From CAZWCX01 sp964632945 (GTDB lineage Bacteria > Planctomycetota > MHYJ01 > WSZJ01 > CAZWCX01): a stretch of DNA of 64,000 bases. The position numbers were made by a program, and so were the translations under genes. The stretch lies in contig CAZWCX010000001.1 of assembly GCA_964632945.1 (NCBI GenBank), positions 62,001 to 126,000 on the forward strand, in the 5' to 3' direction. How positions within the stretch are numbered: the stretch's first letter is position 1; every line of letters starts with the position of its first letter. Of the stretch, positions 53,501-63,300 are shown piece after piece. The notes below the pieces were generated by a model. It did not search any database. It was not told where the DNA came from and was given only the letters and a program-made list of their open reading frames with translations.

Positions 53501-55678
53501 GTGCAGCGCAAAGACCGCCTCGTCGACGATGGCCAAGCCGATGGCGGCGGGAATCGGCGCTTCGCGGTCGTCGGTGACGGTGAAGTCGAGGGTGGCGGTC
53601 TCGCCCGGCTTGTAGCTCTCCTTGTCCAGCCGGGCCTGAATGCGCAGGCCTTCGGGGACCTGGACCAGGATGCGTCGGGCGTCGCGGACCATCCGTCCGT
53701 CCGCTTCGATCCGATAGGCGTGCAGTTCGGCCCCGCCGAAGATGTCGCCGGGCAGATCGATCGCCAAGCGGCCGACGGACCCCGTCGCTTCCAGCGTGCG
53801 GGTGAGCACGGTTTCGCCGCCGCGCACGAGGTCGACGTAGTAGAGTCCGGGCTTGCCCGCGACCTCCAGGGAGATCGTGTCCCCGGAAGCGTAGACCGCC
53901 TTGTCGGTGCGCAGGATGAACTGGCCCGCGGACCGGGCCTGATCGAACGCGCGATAGACGAGGTCGCCGCGGTGTCCGCGTTCGTCGACGGCCGAAGCGG
54001 CGAGTTCCACGTCGAACCGCTCGGGGATGGCCCGGACCCGAGCGATGCCGAGATCGCTCGTGGCGACCTCGATCGGATCGGTCGCTTTGGCTCCCGCCGT
54101 CGAGGCGACCTGGGTCGCGCCCCACGAGGCGAACCGGGGCCGTAGCGTCACGCGGGTCTTCGCCGGGCTGCCGTCGGGGTACGTCGTGACCACCCAGAAG
54201 ACGTTCTCCAGATTCGGGACCGGCTTTCCGCTCTCGTGCAGGATCTCCACGCGCACCGCCTGGTTTGCGACCGGCAGCATGCGCGAGGCCTTCTCCATGT
54301 GATCGGCGGTGTCCTTGACCGAGATTTCGACTTTGAGCAGGGCGTTCCCCTTCTCGAGGTCGACGCCGGCAAAGTACTCCGGCAAGGTCTGCTCGAAGGA
54401 AAACGCGCCGGACTCGTCGGTCTCGCCGCTGAGTTCGGCGAAGGTGCGGAATTGGGTCTCGAAGGTGTCCAGCTTGACCTTGACGCGCGCGCCGGCGACG
54501 GGCTTGCCGAAGAAGTAATCTGCCTGGACGCGGCCCGACAGCTTCTCGCCGGGGAGGTAGAAGGACTTGCCCGGGGTGAGCGCGACCTTGAACTTGGGCA
54601 GGACGTACCGTTTCACTTCCACCACGCGCTCGCTGACCACCTCGCCCAGCGTCGCGCGCAGGCGGTAGTCGCCCATATTGATTTCGTCCGCGAGCAGGAA
54701 ATCGGCGGCGGAGATGCCGAACTCGGAGGTGCGCAAGGTCTTCTTGAAAATCTTGTTGCCGCGGGAATCCTCGATCTCGAAGAGGAGGTCGCGATCCGCC
54801 TCCGGCTTGAGGTCATGGGAGCGGAGCGCCATGAGCCGGACATGGATGGTCTGGTTGGGCTGGTAGATCGGCTTGTCCGTGGACACGAGAATCTTGTGCG
54901 TACGTGCCACGCGGACGGCCTGGAGGACCTGATCGCCCCGGCCGCCGGACGCGCGGACGCGCAGCGTATAGGCGCCCTCGTCGATTTCGGGAACGGGGAC
55001 GCGGACGTCGAGCGCGCCGTCGTCGTTGGTGCGGTAGATCCCGAGAGGAATTTCCCGACCGCTCCGGGTATCCAGGAGGTCGAGGGCGACGTGGGTGCGA
55101 GCGACCGGTTGCTGGGATCGGCCGTCCCGCACGACGACGCGCACGGCGGCGTTGCTGCCGGAGAAGAACTCGCCGGGGGCGACCACGATGAGGTCGCGGG
55201 TGTCGGCGGCGCTCGCGGTCAGCATGCTCGCCCGCAGGGGAACATAGAGCACCAGGAGGAGTGCGGCGGCGGCGGCGACCCAGCGCGGGGCGCGGGAACG
55301 CCAGAGGCGGCCGAGGTCCTGGGCAAGCGCTTCCGACACGTTCTGCATGGCGCGCCGGGGCAACCGTCGGGTCTCGGCCCTCGGGGGGCCGTCCGGCGCC
55401 GATCGGGACGCGCCCTGCCACGGCGCCTCGAAGGACGAACCTGCGTTGCGGTCGCCCCAGCGGTCGCGTTGCGCGTTCAGTTTCTCCTCGGCGGCGGCAG
55501 ACGGAGCCAGTCCGCCCAGCACGTCTTTCAGCACGCCGTCGTTGGCTCGCCACTCCTCCATCCGGGCGCGGCAGGATCCGCATTCCTGGAGGTGGGCATC
55601 GAGTTTCGCCTGTTCCCGCAGCAGGATCTCACCGTCGAGATACCGCGAGATCAGGCCTTCCATGTCCTTGCAGTCCAT
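50534..55678 (-). CDS. Alpha-2-macroglobulin fused to an anti-sigma zinc finger; thioester Cys replaced by TGA (candidate Sec1240)
   Basis: 1714 aa if the TGA at 51961-51959 is read. Residues 1-40 are a ZAS anti-sigma finger (Cys3, His29, Cys33, Cys36). A helix at 133-153 crosses the membrane. About 160-790 are MG domains (VSTDKPIYQPNQTIHVRL, KRYVLPKFKVALTP). Four helices occur at about 815-925, an uncommon insertion. Then a Gly-rich segment, the ANA-like region (RQFFPETMYWMPQL) and the thioester site VRLPYG-U1240-FEQTTSVTYPNVLILGYL, followed by the alpha-alpha thioester barrel and receptor-like C-terminus. In this family Cys-x-Glu-Gln forms the internal thioester; with Sec it would be a selenoester. 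ATG 55678 follows AAGGA. The ECF sigma gene lies 44 nt upstream. Confidence 0.87.
51909..51934 (-). promoter_or_regulatory. Possible SECIS hairpin (weaker)
   Basis: Minus strand TACCCCA (51934-51928) pairs over 7 bp with TGGGGTA (51915-51909) around a 12-nt loop that starts 31 nt after the TGA. Distance and loop size fit, but the loop begins AC, with the first G third. A smaller alternative stem GAC/GTC with loop GACGTCG lies nearer. Support is weaker than for the other two elements. Confidence 0.45.
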
Positions 55679-55722
55679 TGTCCTTCCCTCGAAAGGGGGC
55701 CCGCGCGCAGCCCGCGTAGGCG

Positions 55723-56268
55723 CTACCTTTCCGGCCCGACTCCCCGGGCGACCAAGACCTTCTGAAAGTGCTGGCGGGCGCGCCACAGGCGCTCCCCCAC
55801 GGCCGTCTCGGAGACGCCCAACGTGGACGCGATCTCCTTGTACGACAGGCCGTCCACGTACTTGAGCACGATGATCTGGCGCAAAGTCTCCGGGAGCTCC
55901 TTGAGCCCCGACAACACGCGCTCTTTCATTTCGGGATCTCCTCTGGGTGCGTCACCCGCCGCGGGCTCCGCGACGCCTTCGAGGGGCCGTTCCACCTGCC
56001 GGGAGCGGATGTGCCGGCGCAACCACTCCTGGGAGGTGTGGTGCGCGATGCCGTAGAGCCACCCGCGCACGTTGTCCCGGTCCCTCAGCATCGCCAGCCC
56101 CTGATAGGCGGCGAGAAAGACCTCCTGAAGCACGTCATCCGCATCCGCCGGCCGGCCGGTTACGGCGAACGCGATTCGGTAGACGAATCCCTTGTGGCGA
56201 TCGACGAGTTCCTGGAACCGGCCGGTCCGTCCCTGCAACACGTCGTCGATGATTTCGGTGTCGGTCAT
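55723..56268 (-). CDS. ECF RNA polymerase sigma factor
   Basis: 181 aa. Region 2 has FQELVDRHKGFVYRIAF, DADDVLQEVFLAAYQGL and WLYGIAHH. Region 4 has LPETLRQIIVLKYVDGLSYKEIASTLGVSETAVGERLWRARQ, split here as the helix-turn-helix. The ATG at 56268 is the first in a region-2-compatible position; upstream extensions are Arg-rich shadow. The macroglobulin gene 44 nt downstream begins with a ZAS anti-sigma finger, so the pair very likely forms a sigma/anti-sigma switch. No clear sigma-70 promoter is visible upstream, which fits autoregulation. Confidence 0.94.
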   Translation of the reverse strand: MTDTEIIDDVLQGRTGRFQELVDRHKGFVYRIAFAVTGRPADADDVLQEVFLAAYQGLAMLRDRDNVRGWLYGIAHHTSQEWLRRHIRSRQVERPLEGVAEPAAGDAPRGDPEMKERVLSGLKELPETLRQIIVLKYVDGLSYKEIASTLGVSETAVGERLWRARQHFQKVLVARGVGPER

Positions 56269-56505
56269 CGCAGCCAGGACCCTCGAGCGGACGATGGCGG
56301 AAGCGCGGCCCCGCCGTTCTGCGGCGGTCGCCGTCGCGCCCCTGCGTCTCCTCGCCGTCCCTGAGAGGACCTCCCCGTCCCGAATCGACGGCGGACGGGG
56401 CCCGGCCACAACCCTGGAGTCGGGCGAGCGGGAAGAATCTTAGGAGAAATACCGGGGCGCCGCCCGGATTTTGGTGGGGCGTCGCAAGCCGCGACAGGAT
56501 CGGGA

Positions 56506-57784
56506 TTAGCGGGGCATGCGCCCGCCGGATCCGGGGTGGAGCGAGCCCAGGACGACCCGGCGGGCGGCGCCGGTGGCGGCCGGCACGTTGGCCGCGCGGC
56601 CGACCACGAGCGCCCAGCCCAGGAGGGCGAACGCCATCGCCTCGCGTGCATCGGCCGGGACGCCCTGAGTATCCGTGTCATGCACCGGGAGGGGGGCGAA
56701 GCGATCGGCGAGGGCGCGCCGGAGCACCGGGTTGCGCGCGCCGCCCCCGCTCAGGAGAACCTCCTCGACCTGCCAGCGCGGGAAGACATGGCGGACGTAG
56801 GCATCGTGGATCGCGCAGGCCACGAAGCGCGTGAGGGTGGCGAGTCGATCGGGGCCCGACAGCCGCACGCGCGGGACGGTCTCCTCGAGAAGGCGGTCGC
56901 CGAAGGTCTCGCGTCCGGTGCTCTTCGGCGGCGGGCGGCGGAAGTAGGGATGGCGCAGGAGGGCGCGGACGAGATCCTCGCGGGGGTGCCCCGCGGGGGG
57001 CCCGCCGCCGCCCCCGGGGGAGGCCCGAAGGGCGCCCGGGCCACCGCCCCCCGCCGCGGCGGGGGGGCCGGGGGCGGGCCCCGNNNNNNNNNNGGACGAG
57101 ATCGGGGGGGGGGGGCCCCGCGGGGGCCCGGCGGCCGCCGGGGTCGTCGGCGTGTCGGCCGCGCGTGACACGGCGCGCGGCCGCGTCGAGGAGGCAGTTG
57201 CCGGGACCGGTGTCGAATGCGGCCTCGACGCCGTCGCGCCCGACCACGGTGACGTTGGCGATGCCGCCGATGTTCTGGACGCACATGGTCCGGCCCCGGC
57301 GACGGGGACGGAAGACCAGGCCGTCGAAGAAGGGGACGAGCGGCGCCCCCTGCCCCCCGGCGGCGATGTCCCGCGGGCGGAAGTCCGCGGCGACCGGCAC
57401 GCCGGTGCGTTCCGCGATCACAGCCGGCGCGCCGATCTGGAGCGTCGACCCGGATCCGCCGGTCCCGGCGGGGACGTGCCACACGGTCTGCCCGTGGCTC
57501 GCCACCAGGTCGAGCGCGCGGGGGGAGACGCCGGCCTCCCGGATCGCGCGCAGGGCGGCGCGCGCGAACTCTTCCCCCAGGACGAAATTCATGCGGCATA
57601 ATTCCGGGGCGGTCGCGGCCGGCAGCCCGAGCAGGCGGGCGCGCAGCGCCTTCCGGTACGGGTAGGTCCGATGATGGAGAAGTCGCACGCGCGGCGCGGA
57701 TCGTGCCCCTCCCCCCTCGACCCGGACGAGCGCCGTCGAAATGCCGTCCGCGCTGGTGCCCGACATCAGGCCGAGGAGGAGCAT
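56506..57784 (-). CDS. anmK: Anhydro-N-acetylmuramic acid kinase, split by an assembly gap
   Basis: The N-terminal part (57784 to about 57104) has LLLGLMSGTSADGI, LDLVASHGQTVWH, ADFRPRDIAAGGQGAPLVPFFD and NIGGIANVTVV. The C-terminal part (about 56976 to 56506) has HPYFRRPPPKSTGRE and VLLSGGGARNPVL. The two parts are in different frames because of 10 Ns and low-complexity sequence. The 10-mer GATCTCGTCC occurs on both sides (57103-57094 and 56976-56967); removing one copy with what lies between (127 nt) restores one frame and gives 383 aa, near the normal length. The enzyme recycles cell-wall anhydroMurNAc to MurNAc-6-phosphate. Confidence 0.85.
56967..57103. other. Assembly gap with duplicated contig ends
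   Basis: Ten Ns at 57084-57093 lie in G/C homopolymer-rich sequence unlike its surroundings. The 10-mer GGACGAGATC at 56967-56976 and 57094-57103 suggests the two contig ends actually overlap and the low-quality stretch between is artificial. Confidence 0.75.
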
Positions 57785-57859
57785 GACGAATCCCCAAGGG
57801 CGACGGGAGCGAACGGACCGGACCCGCGATGGCCCGCGCGGCGCGGCCGGGCCGGCGGG

Positions 57860-60151
57860 CTACCGATCCTGGACCAGCAGTTCGGTCTTCTGCAGACGCG
57901 CGAGGAGCATGCGGCTGCGGAAGGAGATTTCCGCGTCCTCGTCCTGCACGCCGCGCTCGAGCGCCGATCGCGCCTGGACGCCGAACGACGCCAATTCCCG
58001 ACCCGCCGACTCCCGCGCCGCCGGATCCGGATCGCCGAGCGCCGCCACGAGCCGCTGCAACTCCGCCGCGGTCGGCCGGTCGGCCGCGGGGGGATTGAGT
58101 CGGAACACGTGCAACGCCGACTCCGTCGAGATCGCCCACTCGCTGCCGGAGAGGAGCAGATTGCCCACGCCGCGGTTGGCCCGCCCCCAGGAGAACGACC
58201 GCACCGGCGAGCCGTCCTCGAGGCGCAGCACCACCACCCGCCCCCCCGAGGGACAGACCAGCCCGTCGCCCGCCAGCCCGCCGCGTCCCCCGGCCCCCCG
58301 GTCGCGCAGATCGGTCCGCCACAGCATCTTCCCCTGGCGAACGTCGATCGCCGCGGCGAACGCGCCCGTCACGTAGAGCCGCCCGGCCACCACACCGTAC
58401 ACGTGGTGAAGGTCGAGGATTTCCACCTCCCAGCGCGCGATGCCGGTTTCCGCGTCGAACGCCACGACCCGATCCGAGTCGGGCGACGAAGTGAGCACTA
58501 ACCCCTCGCTGATGGTGATCACGTTGATTTCCCGGGCGACCGGACGCCGGCTCCGGATCGGTCCCCCGACCTCCCGACTCCGGCCGGAGGCCCCGGTCCA
58601 GCGGATGGCCCCGGTGAACAGGTCGAGGCAGGCGACGAATCCGAGGTGGTTGTTCACGTAGACACGCCCGCCGGACTCCGCCAGGGTCGGCACGCCCAGG
58701 TCCCCGACCCGGGACGGCGAGGCGTGTATGCCGGACACGCGCACGGGCAACGGCGTCTTCCACAGGAAGAGGCCCTCCCGGCGGTCCAGGCAGACCGCGT
58801 AGCTGCGGGAATCCGCTCCGATCCCCAGGAGGACGACGCGGCCCGCCGCCGCCAGGGGCACGGAGTAGAAAGTCACGCCGGCCAAGCCGGTGGCCGCGCT
58901 GCTGGCATCGACGTCGACGAGCCAGAGGCGTTTCCCGGTGCGACGGTCGAGGCAAAGGAGCTGGGGCCGGCCCGCGACGGCGGTCTGACCGCCCGAGGAG
59001 TCCGGGGGAATGGTCCCCGTCACGGCCAACACGCCGTCGCCGTCGAGGACCGGGACGTAGGCGACGCCGGTGCCGAGATCGACCCGGGAGGGACCGCGCA
59101 GGTTGGCATCGCTGATCAGCGGCAGGCGGTAGTAGTGGCGCCAGGCGGTCCGGCGCTCCGTGCCGCCGAGACCCTCTTTCCGGTCGAAGGCGGTGACCGC
59201 CTGACCGTCGAGCACGTAGAAGTGTTCGCGGTCGGCGGCGACGTGGAACGGCGAGGGCGCGTCGCTCGCGGTCTCGAGCGGGGCGGCATCGGCGAGGAAC
59301 AGTTCCTGGGTCGCGGGATAGCGGTAGCTCCAGCGCCACTCGCCGACGCGTTCGAGGGCGGTCATGGGCAGCGATCCTCCGGCGCCCGCGCCGGCATGGG
59401 GCCACCAGAGGGGGGCGCTCGAGCCCGCGTCGAGGGTGCCGAGGGCGCGGGCGATGCGCGCCCGCCCCGGGGACAGGGCGTCGGCCTGCGGTCCCTTCGG
59501 CAGCGCGGCAAGGCCCGCGTCGAGGCGGCGAAGGAGGTCGACGCGCGCGCCCCCCTCCCCTTCCCCGACCGCCTCGACCGCATCCACGATCCGCCCGACG
59601 CGGTCGAGCGCCACCGGAGTCGCTTCGACGGCCGTGTCGGTTCGGGAGACGTAGACGCGGCAGAAGCGCTCGAACGCGGCGGCCGCGAGCGCGAGCCGAC
59701 CCTGCTTGAGGGCGAGGTCGATCGACAGGGGCAGCGCCTCCCGGCCGGCGGCCGTGAAGGGATAGCGGAAGGCGACTTCCTCGACCCGCAAGGGATCCGC
59801 GGCGCGACGGGCCGCGTCCAGAATCGCCCGCGCCTCCGCGCCGAACCGTCCCTCGCCGGCGTTCCACGCCTCCGTCGGCAGCGCCAGCACCTCGTCGAGC
59901 GCGGTCGCGGCGGCGCCCGGATAGATGCCGGACGGGTTCTTGCGCAGCACGCAGACCCACGCGCGCTCCGCGGTCAGGACGGAGTGGTACGCCTCGACCG
60001 CGGCCGGCCACTCGCGCGAGCGGACGGCGGAGCGCGCCTGTTCGCAACGGGCGATAAGGGCGTTGTCGAGCCAGTCCTGCACCTGACCCGGGACGGCGGG
60101 CGCGAAAAGAGCCGCGCACGCGACGGCGACCGCGAGCCCACGATACGGCAT
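57860..60151 (-). CDS. Secreted PQQ-type beta-propeller protein
   Basis: 763 aa, with GGAGG 5 nt before the ATG. Signal peptide MPYRGLAVAVACAALFAPAVPG. Residues about 25-250 are helical. The middle and C-terminal part contains repeated blades of the PQQ/quinoprotein type (LLCLDRRTGKRLWLVDVD, YAVCLDRREGLFLWKTPL, FVACLDLFTGAIRWTGASG, VVAFDAETGIARWEVEIL). The final 90 residues form a HEAT-like helical segment (LGDPDPAARESAGRELASFG). No catalytic dehydrogenase residues were recognised, so a scaffold or BamB-like role is as likely as an enzyme. Confidence 0.85.
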   Translation of the reverse strand: MPYRGLAVAVACAALFAPAVPGQVQDWLDNALIARCEQARSAVRSREWPAAVEAYHSVLTAERAWVCVLRKNPSGIYPGAAATALDEVLALPTEAWNAGEGRFGAEARAILDAARRAADPLRVEEVAFRYPFTAAGREALPLSIDLALKQGRLALAAAAFERFCRVYVSRTDTAVEATPVALDRVGRIVDAVEAVGEGEGGARVDLLRRLDAGLAALPKGPQADALSPGRARIARALGTLDAGSSAPLWWPHAGAGAGGSLPMTALERVGEWRWSYRYPATQELFLADAAPLETASDAPSPFHVAADREHFYVLDGQAVTAFDRKEGLGGTERRTAWRHYYRLPLISDANLRGPSRVDLGTGVAYVPVLDGDGVLAVTGTIPPDSSGGQTAVAGRPQLLCLDRRTGKRLWLVDVDASSAATGLAGVTFYSVPLAAAGRVVLLGIGADSRSYAVCLDRREGLFLWKTPLPVRVSGIHASPSRVGDLGVPTLAESGGRVYVNNHLGFVACLDLFTGAIRWTGASGRSREVGGPIRSRRPVAREINVITISEGLVLTSSPDSDRVVAFDAETGIARWEVEILDLHHVYGVVAGRLYVTGAFAAAIDVRQGKMLWRTDLRDRGAGGRGGLAGDGLVCPSGGRVVVLRLEDGSPVRSFSWGRANRGVGNLLLSGSEWAISTESALHVFRLNPPAADRPTAAELQRLVAALGDPDPAARESAGRELASFGVQARSALERGVQDEDAEISFRSRMLLARLQKTELLVQDR

Positions 60152-60178
60152 CGGAACCTCCTGCCGGGAGCCGGGGTC

Positions 60179-60207
60179 ATTCTAGGCGCGCGCGGGTCCG
60201 AACGCAA
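60179..60207 (-). promoter_or_regulatory. Sigma-70-like promoter
   Basis: Minus strand TTGCGT (60207-60202), 17-nt spacer, TAGAAT (60184-60179). The leader is about 21 nt to the ATG at 60151. Confidence 0.65.
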
Positions 60208-60242
60208 CAGACGCACGCGGTCGGATCGGCGGGCCAACCTGC

Positions 60243-60272
60243 TTGCGCCTCCGCCCGCCCCTGTGATACAAC
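60243..60272 (+). promoter_or_regulatory. Sigma-70-like promoter for the Ser/Thr kinase
   Basis: TTGCGC (60243-60248), 18-nt spacer, TACAAC (60267-60272). The leader is about 36 nt. Confidence 0.55.
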
Positions 60273-60314
60273 CCGCAGGAACCGCTTTCCCCGCGGCGCG
60301 AGGCACGCACGCCC

Positions 60315-63300
60315 ATGTCCCACCGATGTCCGCATTGCGGAACGCCGGTCCCGCCCCCCGACCCGGGCGGTGCGACGCGCGGCTGTCCCTCGTGCGGCCG
60401 GCGGGTCGCCCATCCCCAGGCCGCGACCCTCCAATACCCCGAGGGCACCCCGCCCCTGCGCACTCCGATGGAATCCTCGGCCTCCGTCCCGTCGGAGTGG
60501 GCCTTGCTCCCCGAAGGGACGATGGTCGGACCCTATCGACTGTCCCGGGCGCTCGGGCAGGGAGGAATGGGCACGGTCTACTGCGCCGTGCAGGCCGGAC
60601 TCGAGCGCACCGTGGCGATCAAAATCCTGCCCCGACACCTGGCGCGCGACCCGGACTTCGTCGCCCGATTCAATCGCGAGGCACGCACGCTGGCGGCGCT
60701 CAGCCATCCGAACATCGTCTCCGTCTTCGATCTCGGCAGCGACCGGGACCAGTACTACTTCTGCATGGAGTTCGTGGACGGGACCAGCCTGCGCCATGTC
60801 TTGCGCGAACGCCGGCTCGCGCAGGACGAGATCCTGGCCCTGCTCACCCAGGTCTGCGACGCCCTCGACTACGCCCACGGCGAGGGCGTGGTGCATCGCG
60901 ACATCAAGCCGGAGAACCTCCTGCTGGACCGCCGGGGCCGGGTGAAGGTGGCCGACTTCGGCCTGGCCCGGATCGTGCGCGGCGAGACCCCGGTCGACCC
61001 GTTGACGCGAACGAACACGGTGATGGGAACCGTGGAGTACATGGCGCCGGAACAGCGGGAGAGTTCGAAAGACGTGGACCACCGCGCCGACCTGTACGCG
61101 GTCGGCGTGGTCCTGTACGAGATGCTGACGGGGGCGTTGCCGGTTGGGCGCTGGGAACTGCCGAGCCGCCAGGTCGGCAGCGACTCGCGGCTGGATGAAC
61201 TCGTCCTGCGGTGCCTGGAGCACGATCCGCGCAAGCGGTTCGCGGCGGCCGCCGACATCGGCCGGGTCGTCCGCGAGGTGCGCGAGGGGCGCAGCGATTC
61301 CACGGGCGGGGACGGCTCCGGGGGCCCCGCCTCCGCCGTCGGACCGGCTTCGTACACCGCAGGCTCGTCCGCGGCCACGCCCGCCCTCCCCGGGGAACGC
61401 CGGGAGATCGTCGAGGCGGTGAGCGCGGCGCTCGTCCCGGACGGATTCTCCCGCCTCTCGCGCCCCCTGCCCCCCGGCGCGGGCCTCGACGCGGTGCTGA
61501 CGCGTCACACCCCGGAGAATCACTACCTGGTCGCCCTCGCTCCCTGGCCCGCGCATCAACCGGTGTCGGGGAGCGCCCTTTCCTCCCAGGCGGGCCTCGT
61601 GCGCGCGGCCGCCCTGGCCGTGCTTGCCGACGAGCCGGAGAGCGAGCACCGCGTGATGAGCGTCGTGTTCGGCGGATTGCCGGACTCCACCTCGCCGGAG
61701 TTCGAGACCGCGCTCAAGAAGCTGGTCGACCGGACGGGATTCCACGACCTCACGCTCCACAGCGCCACGGCGGTCGATCCGCGCACCGGGCGGGTGTTGC
61801 ATCACCGGTCCTCGTTCGCCTTCTGGGGGCTGCGCGGCGTGCCGGAAAAGGTCCGCGCGGCCGCGGAGACGGCATGCACCGCGATCGCCCGCAGCCGTCG
61901 CGTCGACCTGGTGTCGCGCCAGCGGGAAGGCGGCGGCGGACGACTCTCGGTGCTGGAGCGACGCCTGCTGGAAGCGGGATATCAGCGCACCTGGTGGCAC
62001 GAGTCCCGCCCGGGAGCGGACGTCCTGGCGCGCGCGTACCAGCGCCCGTCCACGACGGAAAGCGTGCAACTCGTGGTCCTCCGGGACGCGCCCCGAGGGA
62101 TCCGCGTGGATCGCCGTTGGCTGCAGGCGCAGTCGGACCTGCTGCGCGCGGCCATCCACATCGTCGCCCCCTCGCTGCGCTACCAGGAGTATCTGATCAC
62201 CCTGTGCGTAGGCGGGGCGGAACCGCTCGGAGCCGACGTGGAGCGCGACATGCGCCGCGTCCTCCATCCCCTGCGCATCGACGCCGTGTGCATCCAGGCC
62301 GTCGCCTACGTCCCCGAGCGGGTGGCCGAGTGCGTCCTGCAGGCCTCCCACAGCCCGCATTACTACGGCCACAACCAGACCGTATCGCTGGTGCGCAGTT
62401 CGCTGGCCACGCTCCCCCTCACGGAGACGAGCGCGGCGGCCCTCGCCGTCACGGCCGTCCCGGGCCGACCGGCCGCGTCCCCCACCGAGGCCGACACCGG
62501 GCCGGGAACCACCGCCGTGGTGTCGACCCCGACCGGCGACTCCGCCGCACGCGCCCGGGGATCCGAGCCCGCCGCCGTCGCCGCGGCGGCCGTCCCGCTG
62601 CGGAGCGACGCCCCCGGGGCGCCCGGTGTCCCGATGGCGCTCGCGCCCGTCCCGACGACGCCCCCGCCGCCGCAGGTTCACGTCGCCCCCGCCCCCTTGC
62701 CGCCGATCCCGCCGGGAACCGGAATCGAAACCGCCTCCTTCGCCGACCTCCTCATGGAGAGTCTGCGCTTCAGCGTCTCCCACTATCCGATCCTGGCGCT
62801 CGCCTCCTTCCTGATCGAACTCGTCCTGCTCTGGCCGGCGGCCCAGCTGTTCTTCGGTCCGTTCCACAACGCCTTCGCCCTCATGGTGGTCGAGGCCTTG
62901 CGGCGAAAGAAAAAGCCGGACCTCGCCGACCTCGCGCTCGGCGGCAAGCGATTCGTGGCGGTGACCCTCGCCGCCCTCGCCGTGCTCGCGGTCACCGGGG
63001 CCAGCGCCTTCCTGTTCCTGATCCCCGCGCTCGTCGTCGGAACCTGGCTTCAGTTCACCACGCTGCTGCTGGCGGAGACCGACCTCGGGATCTGGGCGGC
63101 CATGAAGGAGAGCAAGCGACTGGTGAACTGGCGCGGCTTCTGGCCGCACTTCTGGCTCTGCTTCGTCCTGATCTCCGCGGGACTGGCCGTCACGGCCGTG
63201 ACGCCGCATGCCAAAGACTTCTCCGTACTCGCCGGCGCGCTCTCGTTCGGCCTGTCGGTGATCCTCGGGCCGTTCCTGAGCGTGCCCTTCGCCGTGGCCT

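Noticed and set aside
50534..55786. Macroglobulin as a pseudogene split by a stop
   Set aside because: Over 1700 codons there is exactly one stop, TGA, placed on the thioester cysteine; there is no frameshift and the codon usage stays even. Decay would not choose this codon.
57084..57093. A biological break in anmK
   Set aside because: The break coincides with Ns and homopolymer-rich sequence flanked by duplicated 10-mers, so it is an assembly artefact.
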